Part shown: positions 1-11,374 of the stretch, in pieces | How positions within the stretch are numbered: position 1 is the stretch's first letter | Layout: every line of letters begins with the position of its first letter | Assembly: GCA_003008705.1 (NCBI GenBank) | Contig: PDUO01000008.1 | Coordinates: 1,054,001 to 1,118,000, forward strand | Reading direction: 5' to 3' | DNA: 64,000 nt | Source: Pezicula radicicola | Lineage: Eukaryota; Ascomycota; Leotiomycetes; Helotiales; Dermateaceae | Notes under the pieces: generated by a model | The model's database searches: none | What the model was told of the DNA's origin: nothing | The model's input: the letters and a program-made list of their open reading frames with translations, nothing else | Translations under genes and position numbers: made by a program

Positions 1-845
1 TCATAGCGGCTTTTCAGTGTTGGCCACCAGGCTTCTATTGGGACTCCTCTATTCAGGGGTCTTGCATCAGTAGACCGACGTTTATCGGCCTAACGTACAC
101 AAGTGCTGCCATAAGTTTAGTGACTGATGCAATATTTACAATTATTCCAATTATTCTGATTTGGAAGAAACGGTTGGAGCGTAAGACTAAGATATTAGTG
201 AGCATCGTTCTTGGATTAGGCATCAGGTTCGTCAGAATCCATCGATAGAATTTAGAATACTCATGGTCTACAGTATTACCGGTGTTAATATAGCACGATT
301 CAATTTCCTATGGGCTCTGCATTTAACAAAAGACGTTACTTGTAAGTAGAACACTATGGTCTTTTCGATTGACAAGGCCTCTTCTAATTACTATAGATGA
401 TCTATTTTCCATCGACATTACAATAGTCCTCGAAATCGGAATGACTATTATCACAGCATCTCTAGCAACCCTGAAGCCGTTACTCGAGATTTTTAGTCTC
501 TGGATTCAGAAACCTAAAAGGTTCGTGATCTCGTGGCATTTGTGATACAACGACTAACTGCACAACAGATCCAAGTTCAATCGCCATAAAAGTAAAAGGA
601 GCATTGACATTGAATTGGAAAGACTTTCAGAGCCGCAGAAAACCCCGAATACTCGACAGGAAGACTTCGATGAATGGGATAGGATCTGTATAGCTGCTCA
701 AAACGAAGCTGCCTCGAGAAATCACCATCGCAAGGCACTTGTCAACACCGTTAGTGCAGGGCAAGGTAGCCATAGTCGATATCATGCTAGCCAGGATGTA
801 GAGTTACCACCGATGTTACAGGATGAAATTCATTACAGTTTCTGA
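1..845 (+). CDS. Pth11/fungal rhodopsin-like integral membrane protein, 3' part (5' end outside window)
   Basis: The gene enters the window already open (frame from base 3) and splices to a stop at 843-845. Introns fit at 227-273, 342-396 and 521-568; the last has a CTAAC branch site before CAACAG, while two donors are the weaker GTTCGT. The spliced protein starts with a FQCxPPGFYWD segment, then hydrophobic helices and a conserved ITASLATLKPLL stretch, followed by a basic and then acidic cytosolic tail of about 90 residues. This order is that of the fungal rhodopsin-domain (Pth11-like, seven-helix) family, whose members are plasma-membrane receptor-like proteins; the ligand is unknown. Family assignment rests on the helix motifs; the N-terminal helices lie outside the window. 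Confidence 0.75.
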
Positions 846-1338
846 TTCGCTTTCTGCGAGGACGAGAGGATAGGGATTATTCTGGGTAGGTGGCTATCAA
901 GGCACTAGAGTTGGGAAATTCAGCAGACATCAGGGTCAGGAATATGAATAGCGAGCATGGCAAAAGAAGGTAAAAGTGCTTGGCGTTATTCAGGGGTATA
1001 AGTGTGAATCAAGTGTAGTAAGGTAAGAGAAGTCACCTCTCTTGTTCCCCTTCTGCTTTCCCTAAGTTACAAAGCTGATGAGTGTGAAAAACAGAAGTCT
1101 AACGAAATTTATGTACTTTTTGTAATATATAGAGAATAATGTAAAACAATTCAAAGACCTGGGAACATGGACCTAACAATACTTAACTAAAATCAAGGTA
1201 TTTAATGCAAGACAGTAATATAATAGTCTCGGCACCAAAACCCATCTTTGTCAGTGCCAAAGTAGTAATATTTCCATATATACGCAATCTCAACCCCAAA
1301 TCCCAAACCCCAAACACCAAGTCTCAACTTCCACCTAC
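846..1338. other. Intergenic, tail-to-tail
   Basis: This lies between the 3' ends of the Pth11-like gene and the deacetylase gene. It is AT-rich and shows no gene, repeat or RNA that I can support. Confidence 0.6.
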
Positions 1339-3835
1339 CTACAAAGGCGGCGCATCCGGATCCTCCAAACACTGATCAACCCTCATCAACCTCTTCCCCG
1401 TCCCCTTAGCAATAGCAATAAACTGCGGAATATAATCCACAGTACTCTGATACAAATAATGCATAACGACCAAATTACCCCCCTTATCAACATCACTCTG
1501 AAAGTTAGTAATTTGGTTTTCAGGCGTAGAAGATTCGGCCCATAAATAATCCTGAACATCAACACTCCATTCTACAAATTTAGAATTTGGGATTAAGGAA
1601 GCGAGACGTTGACGGATTCGTGCTCCTTCTGTTCCGAATGGTGGTCGGAAATAGGTTGATGTTAGGCCTAGGGTTGTTTGTACGGCTGATATGTCGTTTT
1701 GAAGTTCCCAGTCTATTGATGCGAGGGTGGGGAGCCCTTCCATTGGTGGGTGGGTAAATGAATGGTAGGCTACTTGATGTCCTGCTTGTAACATTCCGTT
1801 GTATACTGCTGTTAGGTTTGTTGATGAATCGAGTAATGCAGCGCCTACTGTAAAGAATGTAACATGAATACCGGCATCGGCTACAGCTTTTACTACTTGT
1901 TGGGCGAATCTTGGTTCTCCGTCGTCGATTGCGAAGGCGAAGGAGTTTGGGCGTGTACAGGAGAAGATTAGAGGTGCTGTGGGGAGTTTGGATGGGACTA
2001 ATGTGTTTGTTGGAACTGTTTTAAGGATTTCTATTTTGGAGATTGTGGTGCTGACGGTGGTGTAAAATCCCTTTAAAGAGAAACCGATAGTTTTTGAGCG
2101 GTCGACTGAGAAGTGGGAGAGCGGGATGTAGATGTCGGTTTTGGCGCTGTTGGAGTATCGACTTGCTTCTACGGAGTCCCAGGTTTGGGGGTAGGGGTTT
2201 AGACTATCGTTGCAGGTTGGGTTGTGTTGGAGAAGTGCGACTGTGAAGGCATTGCTACCTGTGTAGGCAATGTGGACGTAACTATTATCGTTGGGAGTGA
2301 AGTCGGTGCAGCCGTCGGTTAATTGTGTGTACCAGGAGAGGTCCGAATTCCCTTTTGTGTTGATGGTCAACTTGTTGCCGGATTGCGTGTACGTCGTTGG
2401 GTCATCACCACCATGATAGAAACCAAGGTTATTGGAGTCTGCGCTATCGAATGTATCAACCACGAAGGCCGAGGGTCCAGTCGTTACAGGGACCGTTGAA
2501 GAGGGCTCGACTACAGCTACTGTACTTGGTACTGGATATGCAGTCCCGGTGTTACCACAGTAAAAGGCAATCGGTCCGAAAGTAACGGGATTAGTGATAC
2601 TTGAGAAGAGGACGGTCACGATATGGTCCGTATCGAGACCCTGGAATTTGCTGAAAGGGATTGTATAGTACTTCTCAGTCCCATCAAATGTCCATCCGAG
2701 ATCTGTAGACGAAAGATCGTTGAGTACCGGATTTGTGGTCGTACAGTCTTCGGCGGTCTGAAGTTCAATGCCCATTGTCGTACCCCCGGGTGCCTTGATA
2801 GTCATTCCAATCCCGCCATAAATGTTGGCTGCCTTCACACATCCAGTTTGTGTATACCAGTATGACGACCCATCTGCAAGAGAGGTCAAAGTCAAGTGGT
2901 TATTGGATACAATTACTGATGTTGAGGTGTCGACTCGCCCAGTCACCGGAGCCATAGTGCCATCATCTGACGAGGGCTGCAGCATAGCATTATAGAACAA
3001 AAATGTCAATCGGGACTGAGAAGCGAAGTCGTCTAGTAGAAGTGGAGTGCATTGTCCAGCTGGAGCAGAAGCTGTGACACTGCTAGAAAGGACCTTGTTA
3101 CCGCTGGTAGTGCTCGTCGACTTGCTCGCTGAAGTAATGGGAGTAGTAGCACCTGTGGTGGATGGCCGAGTGCTAGTTGAAAGCGTCGACGAAGGCTTTA
3201 AACTACTGGCTAAAGTAGCAGCTTTGGTTGAGCTGAGGGCAGCACTGCTCGACGCGGCATTAGCACAAACCAACTGCGTAATGCCAATTTCCCAAGCACC
3301 AGAAACACTAAATTGCTCAAATACAATGCTTCCAATGGCATTGAGATTCGCGGTCCCAAATTTACTCAAGGGAACAGTAATTGTTTGTGTTGATCCTGTC
3401 ACTCCAGTAATATCCGTGTAATAGCTTGTGTATTTCGATGTAGTCGTGCAGCTGGTAAAAGTTTGAAGCTCAATTGTAAATTGTGCACCAGCTGGGCCCT
3501 TGATGGGGAAGGTGATTGAATTGTATTGATCCGTAATAGCCTTCTCACAATTAAATTGTGTGTAGAAGTAAGAACTATCTGCAGTTGCTGTAAAGGTAAT
3601 TTTCTTGTTCACAGCATCCGCCTTGAGATTTTTAGTTGTACCATCATCTATAACTATTAGCCAGATCCCTTCCGTTCCTAGAAATCTACTTACCTGCAGT
3701 ATATTGCCCAAGAGAATTAGTATTACTTGCAAATTTCGAATAGTCATCAATCAAAAGGTTATTTGAACAAGCTGCTAGCGAAAGAGTCACATGTAGCAAT
3801 GGCAGTAAACCTGCAAGTGAGTGTCGGACCCTCAT
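1339..3835 (-). CDS. Secreted polysaccharide deacetylase with three repeated beta-sandwich modules
   Basis: Splicing an intron at 3648-3693 moves the start to an ATG at 3833-3835 and gives 816 residues beginning with a signal peptide (hydrophobic LAGLLPLLHVTLSLAA). Three related modules of about 150 residues follow, each with a DDF/DDY start and a WYTQ..C or FYTQ..C motif; modules 1 and 2 are joined by a Ser/Thr-rich linker likely to be O-glycosylated. The C-terminal NodB domain (about residues 612-800) shows AIDDG (motif 1, usually TFDD), HSFTH (metal-binding), RPPFG, DVQDYLW and VMHYLY, so the metal site and catalytic Asp look intact. Known role of the family: zinc-dependent removal of acetyl from chitin or other wall or plant polysaccharides. 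The substrate is not readable from sequence; the modules probably bind carbohydrate, which is inference. Confidence 0.9.
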
Positions 3836-4730
3836 ATTGAAGATGCTGAGACGGAAAGTGGGAGTGAAAATATAGGTGCAAGTATAAGAATTAAAAGATT
3901 GGACGGACGGCAGCGAATGAACGCGTCGTACAAAGAGCAGTATTACAAGCAGATCACCAGAGCATTTCTGTGTGAGTTGAGGTAAAACAACGGATACGAA
4001 CGGGAAGCTCAGAATTTAAGTAGAAGCAAGCCTACTGTAGCATTGGATTTGTTGGCGGAGAATCGCTTTTTCTTCGATAATTTCTTTTTGCTGCTGGGTA
4101 TAATGCAGCGATGTCAAGGTGTTATGCTTGAAGTCCACCATAAATAGTATGATTAGACTTGCCACGGACGCCATCAGCAAGACCGGATACTCTTGGCACT
4201 GCACAAGACCTCGTACCCCAGGATTACCACTTAGCCTTGTTCTCCGTGTAGACATCTTAATTATCATGACTATTCCCTACTATTCCACTGCGTACAAGCG
4301 ACCAGAAGCACAAATTTCTCTGTAGCGTTGAGCTGATACGGTGAAATCGATGTTTAAGAAGCAGCTCTTAGTAAAATGTTTTAAGGTTTGTAGAAGAAGG
4401 CTTGTGGCGTTGTCCGAACTCTCGGGACTCCAGTCTGTGTGCTTGACTGATCTAGGGAGACCAATAGTAGATGGCCATGATCCAGGTTGTATTTTGCAGC
4501 TGGTTTCCTGGATGTGACCGACTGGAGGGAAGGTACTTGTGCATACAATATACTTTGACAAACAATACGTCGAGAGTCGTGCCCGCCAAGGCCTTTCGGT
4601 GACTAATCTTAGATTGATCTCGACAACGGCCATGCCATATGATTTCTCTATGCTATCTTCAGCTCGCGAGAGCAAATCCGTTTCTACCTATCCGTTGACG
4701 CCTGCCACTAAATCAATATCAATATCAATA
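3836..4730. other. Intergenic with a doubtful small ORF
   Basis: This 0.9 kb separates the deacetylase start from the TFIIIC gene stop. A minus-strand ATG ORF at 4016-4267 (83 residues) has one hydrophobic segment (about residues 28-46) followed by a charged helix, like a small single-pass membrane protein, but I recognise no family and see no splice support. Another minus-strand ORF at 4280-4675 opens at TTG and looks non-coding. Confidence 0.4.
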
Positions 4731-4738
4731 TCAATATT
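4711..4738. repeat. Hexanucleotide repeat (ATCAAT)n over a stop codon
   Basis: About four and a half copies of ATCAAT lie exactly at the 3' end of the TFIIIC-subunit reading frame. On the minus strand the unit reads TAT TGA, so the gene ends in four consecutive in-frame TGA codons separated by TAT. Confidence 0.85.
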
Positions 4739-6257
4739 GCCACTCATAAGGCATCTGGGTATCATCGTCCTCGCCGGGTGCGTCCTCATCATATAAACCA
4801 TCATCGCCATAATCGCCATACGCTATGCTACTATCTCCATAGCTATTCAGCCCATAATTATTCTGGTCAAGAATGTTCGATTCATAGATGCCTCCATGGT
4901 TCTCCATAGAAGCCATCCCAGTCATGTCCATGTCGTCTTCAAGATCAGACCACCGCTGCGGAGTTGGTGTGGACATATCCTCCCCATAACCCTCGAAAGG
5001 ACTGCCATCCAGATTGTAGCTCAGTTGACGTTGACGTGTGAAAGGTGATTCCGCAGGCTCAGGAGACTTCTTTCGTCTCCTTCCAACTTTCTTCTGCCTG
5101 CCCTCTCTTTTGCTTGGCCGTCTGATAGCCATACTGCCTCGTATTGCCGTTGCTACCTCGTCCTGCCTATCCATCTCTGCCAACCTAGCCCTTGCCTCCT
5201 CGGCTCTCCTCCCAGTCTTCGCGGCAGCTTTCTCCAGCTTCTTCCGTTCCACAACTCTCTCTCCTTCAACGTGCTGCCTCCACACCTTGTTGGCTTTTCT
5301 CGCTATTGCAACAACAGTCACGGCGTCATCCTCGCCCTTAGCAGCTTTAATTCCCGTCATGGCCTCCAAAAACTGACCTTGTTCTTTTCGTTTCCTGTTT
5401 GCATGCTTGCCGATAGGAATATAGAACTTAGCGCCGCGTCGTGTGCCTCTGCCTCTGATTTTGCCCCTACTACCTCTTCCTCGTCTACCTCTGCCACGAG
5501 TCTCCCGATATACGTTGTCAGTCTTTTCGTGGTCGATGGGATCGAGTCGAGCTGCCTCCGAGACGATACGAGCGGAACTTATTCCAAGGAGATCCACCCC
5601 TCCAGGGAGCGACCGTAGAACTGGTGATGGATTTTTGGGATCGTACTCCGTGAAGAGTAGTTCCGTGCCGATGGTCTGCTCCCAGCGACAAGAGAAGACA
5701 TTCCCACCATACGAAACAACTGGGTCTTCCGTATCGAGGCCGAGAATCTGGACCTGACTGGGATTTCTAATCTCCCCACTATCCGCAGTGATAAGCACGT
5801 CCTTTTCGCCGTTGACGTCCAAGTCCCCTTCATCTTGTTCGTTATCGTCGTTCTCCTCCGCTTCTACCTCGCCCTCATCTTCTAGAGAAATCCCAATCTT
5901 TGGCGCAGGCTCGAGATGCCTCTTCGCTAATCCCATGCCGGCACTCTTCCATTTGGGTCCATTATTTTCTGGGTTCTTAGTATCTACTCCCCTTCTTTTC
6001 TGTCGTGCTCTCCTTTGTGCAGGAGCTGTGGAAGTCGTTAGGTCGAGGGTAACATAGTATGACTGCAGTCTGTAAGTATGGTATTTTTTATAACTATAAG
6101 CAGGGTACCTTGCCTCTGTTTCGGTTGTAGAATATTCGTATTCCCATTCATCTGTGTCGTCGTCATTGTTATTTGCAAATAGTCCGGCTGATGGCGGGGC
6201 ATCCAGATGACCTGGACGCATCTCCGGTGATTGCGCCCGATTCCAAGGAACCGTCAT
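4731..6257 (-). CDS. TFIIIC triple-barrel domain subunit (tau55/Sfc7-like)
   Basis: This 508-residue protein starts with an acidic stretch and a DEWEYEYSTTETE motif, then YYVTLDL, and later ILGLDTEDPVVSYGGNVFSCRW and a GTELLFTEYD block. Together these are the TFIIIC triple-barrel fold (about residues 30-235), a subunit that dimerises inside the RNA polymerase III assembly factor TFIIIC in the nucleus. The C-terminal half is a basic RGRG-rich and coiled-coil region followed by an acidic Tyr/Asp/Gly-rich tail, both longer than in yeast homologues. A 39-bp in-frame stretch at 6070-6108 interrupts the first strand and has GT..AG ends; removing it gives a better match, but 39 bp is short for an intron. 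Start is the first ATG. Confidence 0.82.
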   Translation of the reverse strand: MTVPWNRAQSPEMRPGHLDAPPSAGLFANNNDDDTDEWEYEYSTTETEARYPAYSYKKYHTYRLQSYYVTLDLTTSTAPAQRRARQKRRGVDTKNPENNGPKWKSAGMGLAKRHLEPAPKIGISLEDEGEVEAEENDDNEQDEGDLDVNGEKDVLITADSGEIRNPSQVQILGLDTEDPVVSYGGNVFSCRWEQTIGTELLFTEYDPKNPSPVLRSLPGGVDLLGISSARIVSEAARLDPIDHEKTDNVYRETRGRGRRGRGSRGKIRGRGTRRGAKFYIPIGKHANRKRKEQGQFLEAMTGIKAAKGEDDAVTVVAIARKANKVWRQHVEGERVVERKKLEKAAAKTGRRAEEARARLAEMDRQDEVATAIRGSMAIRRPSKREGRQKKVGRRRKKSPEPAESPFTRQRQLSYNLDGSPFEGYGEDMSTPTPQRWSDLEDDMDMTGMASMENHGGIYESNILDQNNYGLNSYGDSSIAYGDYGDDGLYDEDAPGEDDDTQMPYEWQY

Positions 6258-6687
6258 GGGCTGTGATTTGGATGCCGGCCTGGAGGCAAGTAAGAAGACA
6301 AATGCATCGAGGTACAGAACTGTGAATGCAAACCAGGAATGTTGCTGTTGGGCTGGCAGAGCTTAGAGAAGGAAAATGTTTTTGGGATATCTTATCGCGA
6401 TTAAGAGCTTCGAGCATGACTAAGCTAACTAGGACCTCCTGGTCGCTCGCCTAGCCAATCAAAACGCTAAGGCAGCTTCACCTCATCTAAACATATTTAT
6501 TATTGTCTTCTGAACTCATTAATCTGGAAAGTAATTTGAATTCTTCATACACGCCTAGTTCTAACAGCCTCTTCTCATGCATGAATCGAGTGACAATAAA
6601 CCAGACTTTCACTTTGCGTCATACATCTCCCCCCTCAAGTAGTTAATGTTCTTACCCCAAGTATGACTTCCTCCAAAACTCATCTAT
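6258..6687. other. Intergenic, no gene seen
   Basis: This stretch holds the promoter side of the TFIIIC gene and the 3' side of the methyltransferase gene. No further feature is supported. Confidence 0.6.
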
Positions 6688-7628
6688 CTACTTGACCAAA
6701 ACACCCACAGCATGCGGAACGACATGACAATAAGGCTCACTATCCGGCTGCTTCAAGTCGACACTAGACCACTCTCCGGCCTCCCGCAACCAGCTTCCAG
6801 TGTCCCTCGTGATACTACATCCACCAAGGAAATGCGGCCAGAAAATATCAATTCCCGCTGTTAAGAAATATATAAGTATTGTTACAAGTTGTGAGTTTTA
6901 AATGACGGGTATGGGCCTACCTTGGTACCAAGAAATCCACCCCGTGTGAGGAGTGATAACATGCTCGAAGACAACCCATTGGCCCCCAGGTTTGATGTAC
7001 TTGTAGAGACTTGCGATCATTTCCTGAGGCTTTGGGATGCTGCAGAGACATTGGATTGTGACAACACCTACTTCGTATTAGTATCATGATCCCTGAATCA
7101 TAAGAGTCCGATGCGGGATAGGAATTTATACTATCAAAGCTCTCCTCCGCAATCCCATGCTCGTGAATACCCTCCACGCCAGTGGGAATAATCTCGTAAA
7201 TATCGACCATACCAGCGGCTTTGATTCTCTTCCGCAGGAGGTCATAGTGATCGGCATTGGGCTCGACCCCATAGATCTTCGTGATCTTACTTTTATCAAA
7301 AAGCGCAAGCCAGTCACCAGCCCCAGGGCCTAATGGACATCAGCTGCCATCGATCGCAAGAAGATGGTGAGAGACTACCAATATCAAGAACAACACCGTA
7401 TGCCTTTTCAGCAATTGGTCTAACGGGGTCTTCTCCCACCCCGGGACCATACACAGACCAGAAGTTGGCGAACCACACCTTTTTGAAGGCGGATATGCTG
7501 AGAAGAGTGCGGAACTGGAAACTGAAAAGCAATTGGAAGAATGTACGAATTCCATACCAGCCAGAAATTGACATAAAGATAATTGGACCCCCGAGGTGCA
7601 TTGCTACCTCAAGAATTTTGTTAATCAT
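6688..7628 (-). CDS. METTL7-like SAM-dependent methyltransferase, membrane-anchored
   Basis: Four exons (introns 6858-6920, 7068-7131, 7330-7378) give 254 residues. The N-terminus has an amphipathic to hydrophobic segment (MHLGGPIIFMSISGW) that probably anchors it to a membrane. The Rossmann methyltransferase core follows: motif I VLDIGPGAGDW, acidic strand-2 motif KIYGVEPNADHY, then SFDSVVTIQCLCSIP and the post-motif KYIKPGGQWVVFEHV. This order and the short C-terminus ending near HVVPHAVGVLVK match the METTL7/UbiE-like group, which methylates thiols or other small molecules in higher eukaryotes; the fungal substrate is unknown. The start at 7628 was chosen because the longer ORF upstream lacks similarity. 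Confidence 0.83.
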
Positions 7629-7893
7629 CTTGAAAATAAGGGTACGACAAAGTACAGAATGCAGATACACGAGATATGAAAGGAAAGAAAATAATATATA
7701 GAGAGGGGAAAAGGTGTGGGTGATAAGAATTATTTTGTCTGCGAACTGGGCGTTCAGGCAAACTATGCCAATACCCGCCTAGCCTCATGCACCTGTAGCA
7801 ACCCAAGTTCCAACTAGTCATCCATGAACGTCGTGAGCAACATGTTGCATTTTATATCAGCTTCACCTGACCTGCCACATTTGTATTAATATT

Positions 7894-10800
7894 TTACATA
7901 CGACTACGATCGCCCTTTGGCATCTTCCTTTCCTCCAGTGCCTCCAGATCCTTTTTCTTATGGAAATGTGGCGCAGCTTCGTGCAACCATTCGGGTTTGA
8001 TAGGCAGCACGCTTCGCATATATTCCTTCGTCGTCTGAACCAGCTCATAATATATAACCATTTTGATCGGTGGATTCGAGTCCATCAGCACTGATGAAGG
8101 ATGGATATACACTGTGGTACTATTCTTGACCGTGCGATAACTGTCGCCTCCTCTCTGAAGGCGAGCCGCGTTGGGGAAAAATCCAGCAGTGATAGCCTTC
8201 TGAATGGGCACAAGATCAGTGGCACCGCAACTTGACAAGGTAACTTCAACACGTTCGCAAAGCTTTGCGAGCTGGTCGCGAACATCTCGGGCACGGGTAA
8301 GTGAACGTTGCTGCAAGAAATTCTCTTTGGCCCAGATAGGGCTAAAATCACTATCGACCCATTGATTCCAAATATTCAGCATTGTTAGATGATCGCCGCC
8401 TTCTTTCACTGTGAATCGAGCCCGTGCACTATCGGCATGGATTTTCTTGTCTTTCGGCCTGAAGAAAAGTGCAGATGCCTCTGAGAGCATGGACACGATG
8501 GAGAGAACTTCCTCCACGGAACCGAGTTTGTCAGCAGCGAGGATTGCTTTGGCGAGCATGGGATCCGTCGGGAACTCGGCCATTTGCCGTCCCATTTTGG
8601 TAAGTTCGCCTTTATGATTCAGCGCCTGCAAAGCAAAAAGCTGATTCAGAGCTCCAATCAGGGTTTCAGTGGGTGGGGGATCCATAAACTCGAATTCGAG
8701 GAGGTCGTTAATGCCAAGGGACTTGAGTTGAAGGACGACGCCGTTCAAGTTCGTTCTTTGAATTTCAGGTGTTGTGCTTTCTTCCATCTCATTCATGAAC
8801 GCCCATTTGGTATATAAACGGAAGCATTTTCCAGGCCCTACACGACCAGCACGACCACTTCTCTGATTCGCCGAAGCTCTAGAACAGGGCACCGCCACCA
8901 ACTTTGACATGCCCGTTGCAGGATTATAGATATTCTCTTTCACGAAACCAGGGTCAATGACATACACGATTCCATCGATAGTCAAACTGGTTTCAGCAAT
9001 GTTGGTAGCCAACACGACTTTTCGTGCGCCATCTGGAGTTGGTTCAAAAATCTTACTTTGCAGCTCGGAAGGCAAGTTTGCATAGATGGGACATATGACC
9101 AACTCCTTCACCCGACTGCCTAACTTCCGAGAAATTTCAGTGATATTTTGCTCAGCCGCCTCGATCTCATCCTGACCAGTCAAGAAGACCAAGATGTCGC
9201 CCTTTCCCTGCGTCGTGTGAATTTGGAAGACTGTGGTAATAGCAGCAGCGAGATAATTTGCTTCTGGCTGAGGGGTGTAATGAATATCAACGGGATATCT
9301 TCGACCGGGGATGTTGAAAATAGGAGCGTCGTCGAAGTACTCGGCGAACTTTGCAGCATTCATCGTAGCAGAAGAGATCAGAAGCTTCATCTCGGGCCTT
9401 TCTCTTGCTAGATCCTTCACAAGTGCCAGCAGTATATCGGTATGGACAGTCCGTTCGTGTGCCTCGTCAATCATCAACGCAGAGTAGCCTCCTAGGTCAG
9501 GTTCTGTCATGAATTCTCGCAACAGCATACCATCAGTCATGTATTTGAGAACGGTCTTGTCGCTGGTGGAATCTTCGAATCGAATGGAATATCCGACTTC
9601 GTTTCCCACCTTGACTCCCATTTCGTCCGCAACACGAGCTGCTACACTCATCGCAGCTACTCGGCGAGGTTGCGTGCATCCTACTTTGAGCCCATCTTTC
9701 GTATATCCAGCTTCGTGCAGATATTGAGGAAGCTGCGTTGTTTTACCGCTACCAGTCTCTCCAACGATAACTAGAATCTGATATTGTTCGAGTGCTGCTA
9801 GAAACTGATCTCTGTATTGGTATATGGGTAGACTTTTTCTCGTCTCTTCCATTGATAATGCTTTCTTTTCGGCAGCCTTAAGCTGTTCCGCTAAGAACCG
9901 TTCCTCCTTGCTTAGTCCTTTTCCCTCTCCTGGCAACCTCGAGTCCATGACCCATTTGATGCCTTGTTCCTCATCGAGTACATAATCATACTCGCCAGTG
10001 TCGACACGTTCAGTACTTTTAATCTGTGCCTTGGTCTTTGCTAATTGCTCCCTCTCCCACTCGTCATGTTCTGTGACATATTTCTCGTGGCCATATTCGT
10101 CTCGTTCAACATATCGCTTCGTCAAAGCTTCTTCCTTTTTCTTTCTGTCTATTTTCCCTTTCTCGGTGATATAGTCTTCGGGCATAGCATAGCCGTCAAG
10201 ATGGTCATCGATCCTCAATCGTTCGTCTGCTAGTCGAAGGAGCTCTCTGTTCTTTGCGAATTCCGCTTTCTCCCTCTCTGATAATCGAACGCCACTCCTC
10301 AACTCCTCAGTTTCCTCGGCGACTTGTTTTCGAAGTAAAGCTAGCTTTTCAGCTTCCCGTTTTGACAGGTATTGCTGTCTTGAGATATCCCTAAGGCCAG
10401 GGAGTGCAGCTTTTCGTGCCGCTGCATCCTCTGCTAGAAGCCTCCTCTGCGCCAAGTCCTTGCCATCCTTCGTTGACGACCTGTCTTCCACGAGCTTTTT
10501 AGTCTTATCTTTATCCTTAGAATTTAATCGCTTTGCGAAAGCATCTTTTTCAGCCTGGTCCTTCTGCCTCTCTCTTTCTGCGATGGCCTCCTCCGACATA
10601 TCTAACTCCTCCTCAGGTTCATGGTCCGTCTTGATGCGTTTTGACGCAGATTCTTGAAACTCTGGTTCTTCTTCCGACAAATACTCCTCGTCGCCCCAGC
10701 GGTCTTCAATATCCTCATTCGCATCTCTTCTTCGTATGGCCTTGGATCGATGATGTTCAAATTCGCGTCGGGGCGACCGTTCTCGGCTCCGTTCTCGATC

Positions 10801-10929
10801 TCGTGTGCTCTTTTCGCGCCGCGAAGACTTGTCGCCATGTCTGCGCTTCTCCTTCTTCTTTTCAACGACCTTTGCTGGACCTAGGTCGTCCTCGTCCATA
10901 GGAACAAGCGCATACTTTTTGGAGGCCAT
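7894..10929 (-). CDS. prp2: DEAH-box pre-mRNA splicing helicase (Prp2/Cdc28/DHX16 type)
   Basis: This intronless 1011-residue protein has a charged, Arg/Lys/Glu-rich N-terminal third with the family signature of residues near [15 protein letters not shown]. The helicase core follows: Walker [10 protein letters not shown] (about residue 389), DEAH (about 487), SAT (about 519), [11 protein letters not shown] and QRSGRAGR (about 688), then the HA2/ratchet and OB-fold C-terminal region ending in a basic tail. In the spliceosome Prp2-type helicases use ATP to remodel the B-act complex before the first transesterification. The N-terminal signature favours Prp2/DHX16 over Prp16, Prp22 or Prp43. It is divergently placed to the ER DnaJ gene with a 445-bp shared upstream region. 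Confidence 0.93.
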   Translation of the reverse strand: MASKKYALVPMDEDDLGPAKVVEKKKEKRRHGDKSSRREKSTRDRERSRERSPRREFEHHRSKAIRRRDANEDIEDRWGDEEYLSEEEPEFQESASKRIKTDHEPEEELDMSEEAIAERERQKDQAEKDAFAKRLNSKDKDKTKKLVEDRSSTKDGKDLAQRRLLAEDAAARKAALPGLRDISRQQYLSKREAEKLALLRKQVAEETEELRSGVRLSEREKAEFAKNRELLRLADERLRIDDHLDGYAMPEDYITEKGKIDRKKKEEALTKRYVERDEYGHEKYVTEHDEWEREQLAKTKAQIKSTERVDTGEYDYVLDEEQGIKWVMDSRLPGEGKGLSKEERFLAEQLKAAEKKALSMEETRKSLPIYQYRDQFLAALEQYQILVIVGETGSGKTTQLPQYLHEAGYTKDGLKVGCTQPRRVAAMSVAARVADEMGVKVGNEVGYSIRFEDSTSDKTVLKYMTDGMLLREFMTEPDLGGYSALMIDEAHERTVHTDILLALVKDLARERPEMKLLISSATMNAAKFAEYFDDAPIFNIPGRRYPVDIHYTPQPEANYLAAAITTVFQIHTTQGKGDILVFLTGQDEIEAAEQNITEISRKLGSRVKELVICPIYANLPSELQSKIFEPTPDGARKVVLATNIAETSLTIDGIVYVIDPGFVKENIYNPATGMSKLVAVPCSRASANQRSGRAGRVGPGKCFRLYTKWAFMNEMEESTTPEIQRTNLNGVVLQLKSLGINDLLEFEFMDPPPTETLIGALNQLFALQALNHKGELTKMGRQMAEFPTDPMLAKAILAADKLGSVEEVLSIVSMLSEASALFFRPKDKKIHADSARARFTVKEGGDHLTMLNIWNQWVDSDFSPIWAKENFLQQRSLTRARDVRDQLAKLCERVEVTLSSCGATDLVPIQKAITAGFFPNAARLQRGGDSYRTVKNSTTVYIHPSSVLMDSNPPIKMVIYYELVQTTKEYMRSVLPIKPEWLHEAAPHFHKKKDLEALEERKMPKGDRSRM

Positions 10930-11374
10930 TGTCGCCGAAGACGGTTGCCAGGTCTGTGAAGAGATATTAGCCTAGGTGCACAAGAAAGCTGGTCACAGAG
11001 GAGTACCGACAGATGGAGAGGAGAGTGGCAGAAGACTGCAGGCAAGACAAAATAATACTCACGACGACCGTCGATACTATGCCCGATTTGGTAATTGTGT
11101 AATGAGGGCTAGCCTTGTGTCGGTGGTTGAGGTTTCTCCGAGACCGAGCCCCTTGCTAATCTGGGATTTGGCAATCTGGTATCTTTGGTTGTACATTTCT
11201 CCAAAGATTGCCCCCTCTTCCCCTTGTATTTTATTCTCTTCACTTTTGTCCTTCGTGTCGAAATTGAGATGAATCCCTAGTCCTCATTTTCAATTTACCT
11301 TTGTAATTTACTCCTTCAATTTCTAGAGCCTTGAATTGGGTTAGGTACTTAATTGCGAGCGCATCTCAGGCGCA
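10930..11374. promoter_or_regulatory. Bidirectional intergenic region between helicase and ER DnaJ
   Basis: The two flanking genes start at its ends on opposite strands, so it must hold both promoters. I see no clear TATA box; the + side is T-rich and pyrimidine-rich. Confidence 0.5.

Noticed and set aside
4280..4675. 131-residue minus-strand ORF
   Set aside because: Opens at TTG, no family or splice support.
5038..6057. Several + strand ORFs rich in Ser/Leu
   Set aside because: Antisense shadows of the basic and acidic tracts of the TFIIIC subunit.
7333..7701. 122-residue + strand ORF
   Set aside because: Shadow of the methyltransferase first exon; the minus-strand frame carries the SAM motifs.
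10602..10901. ORFs of 76-87 residues opposite the helicase N-terminus
   Set aside because: Shadows of the Arg/Glu-rich helicase N-terminal frame.
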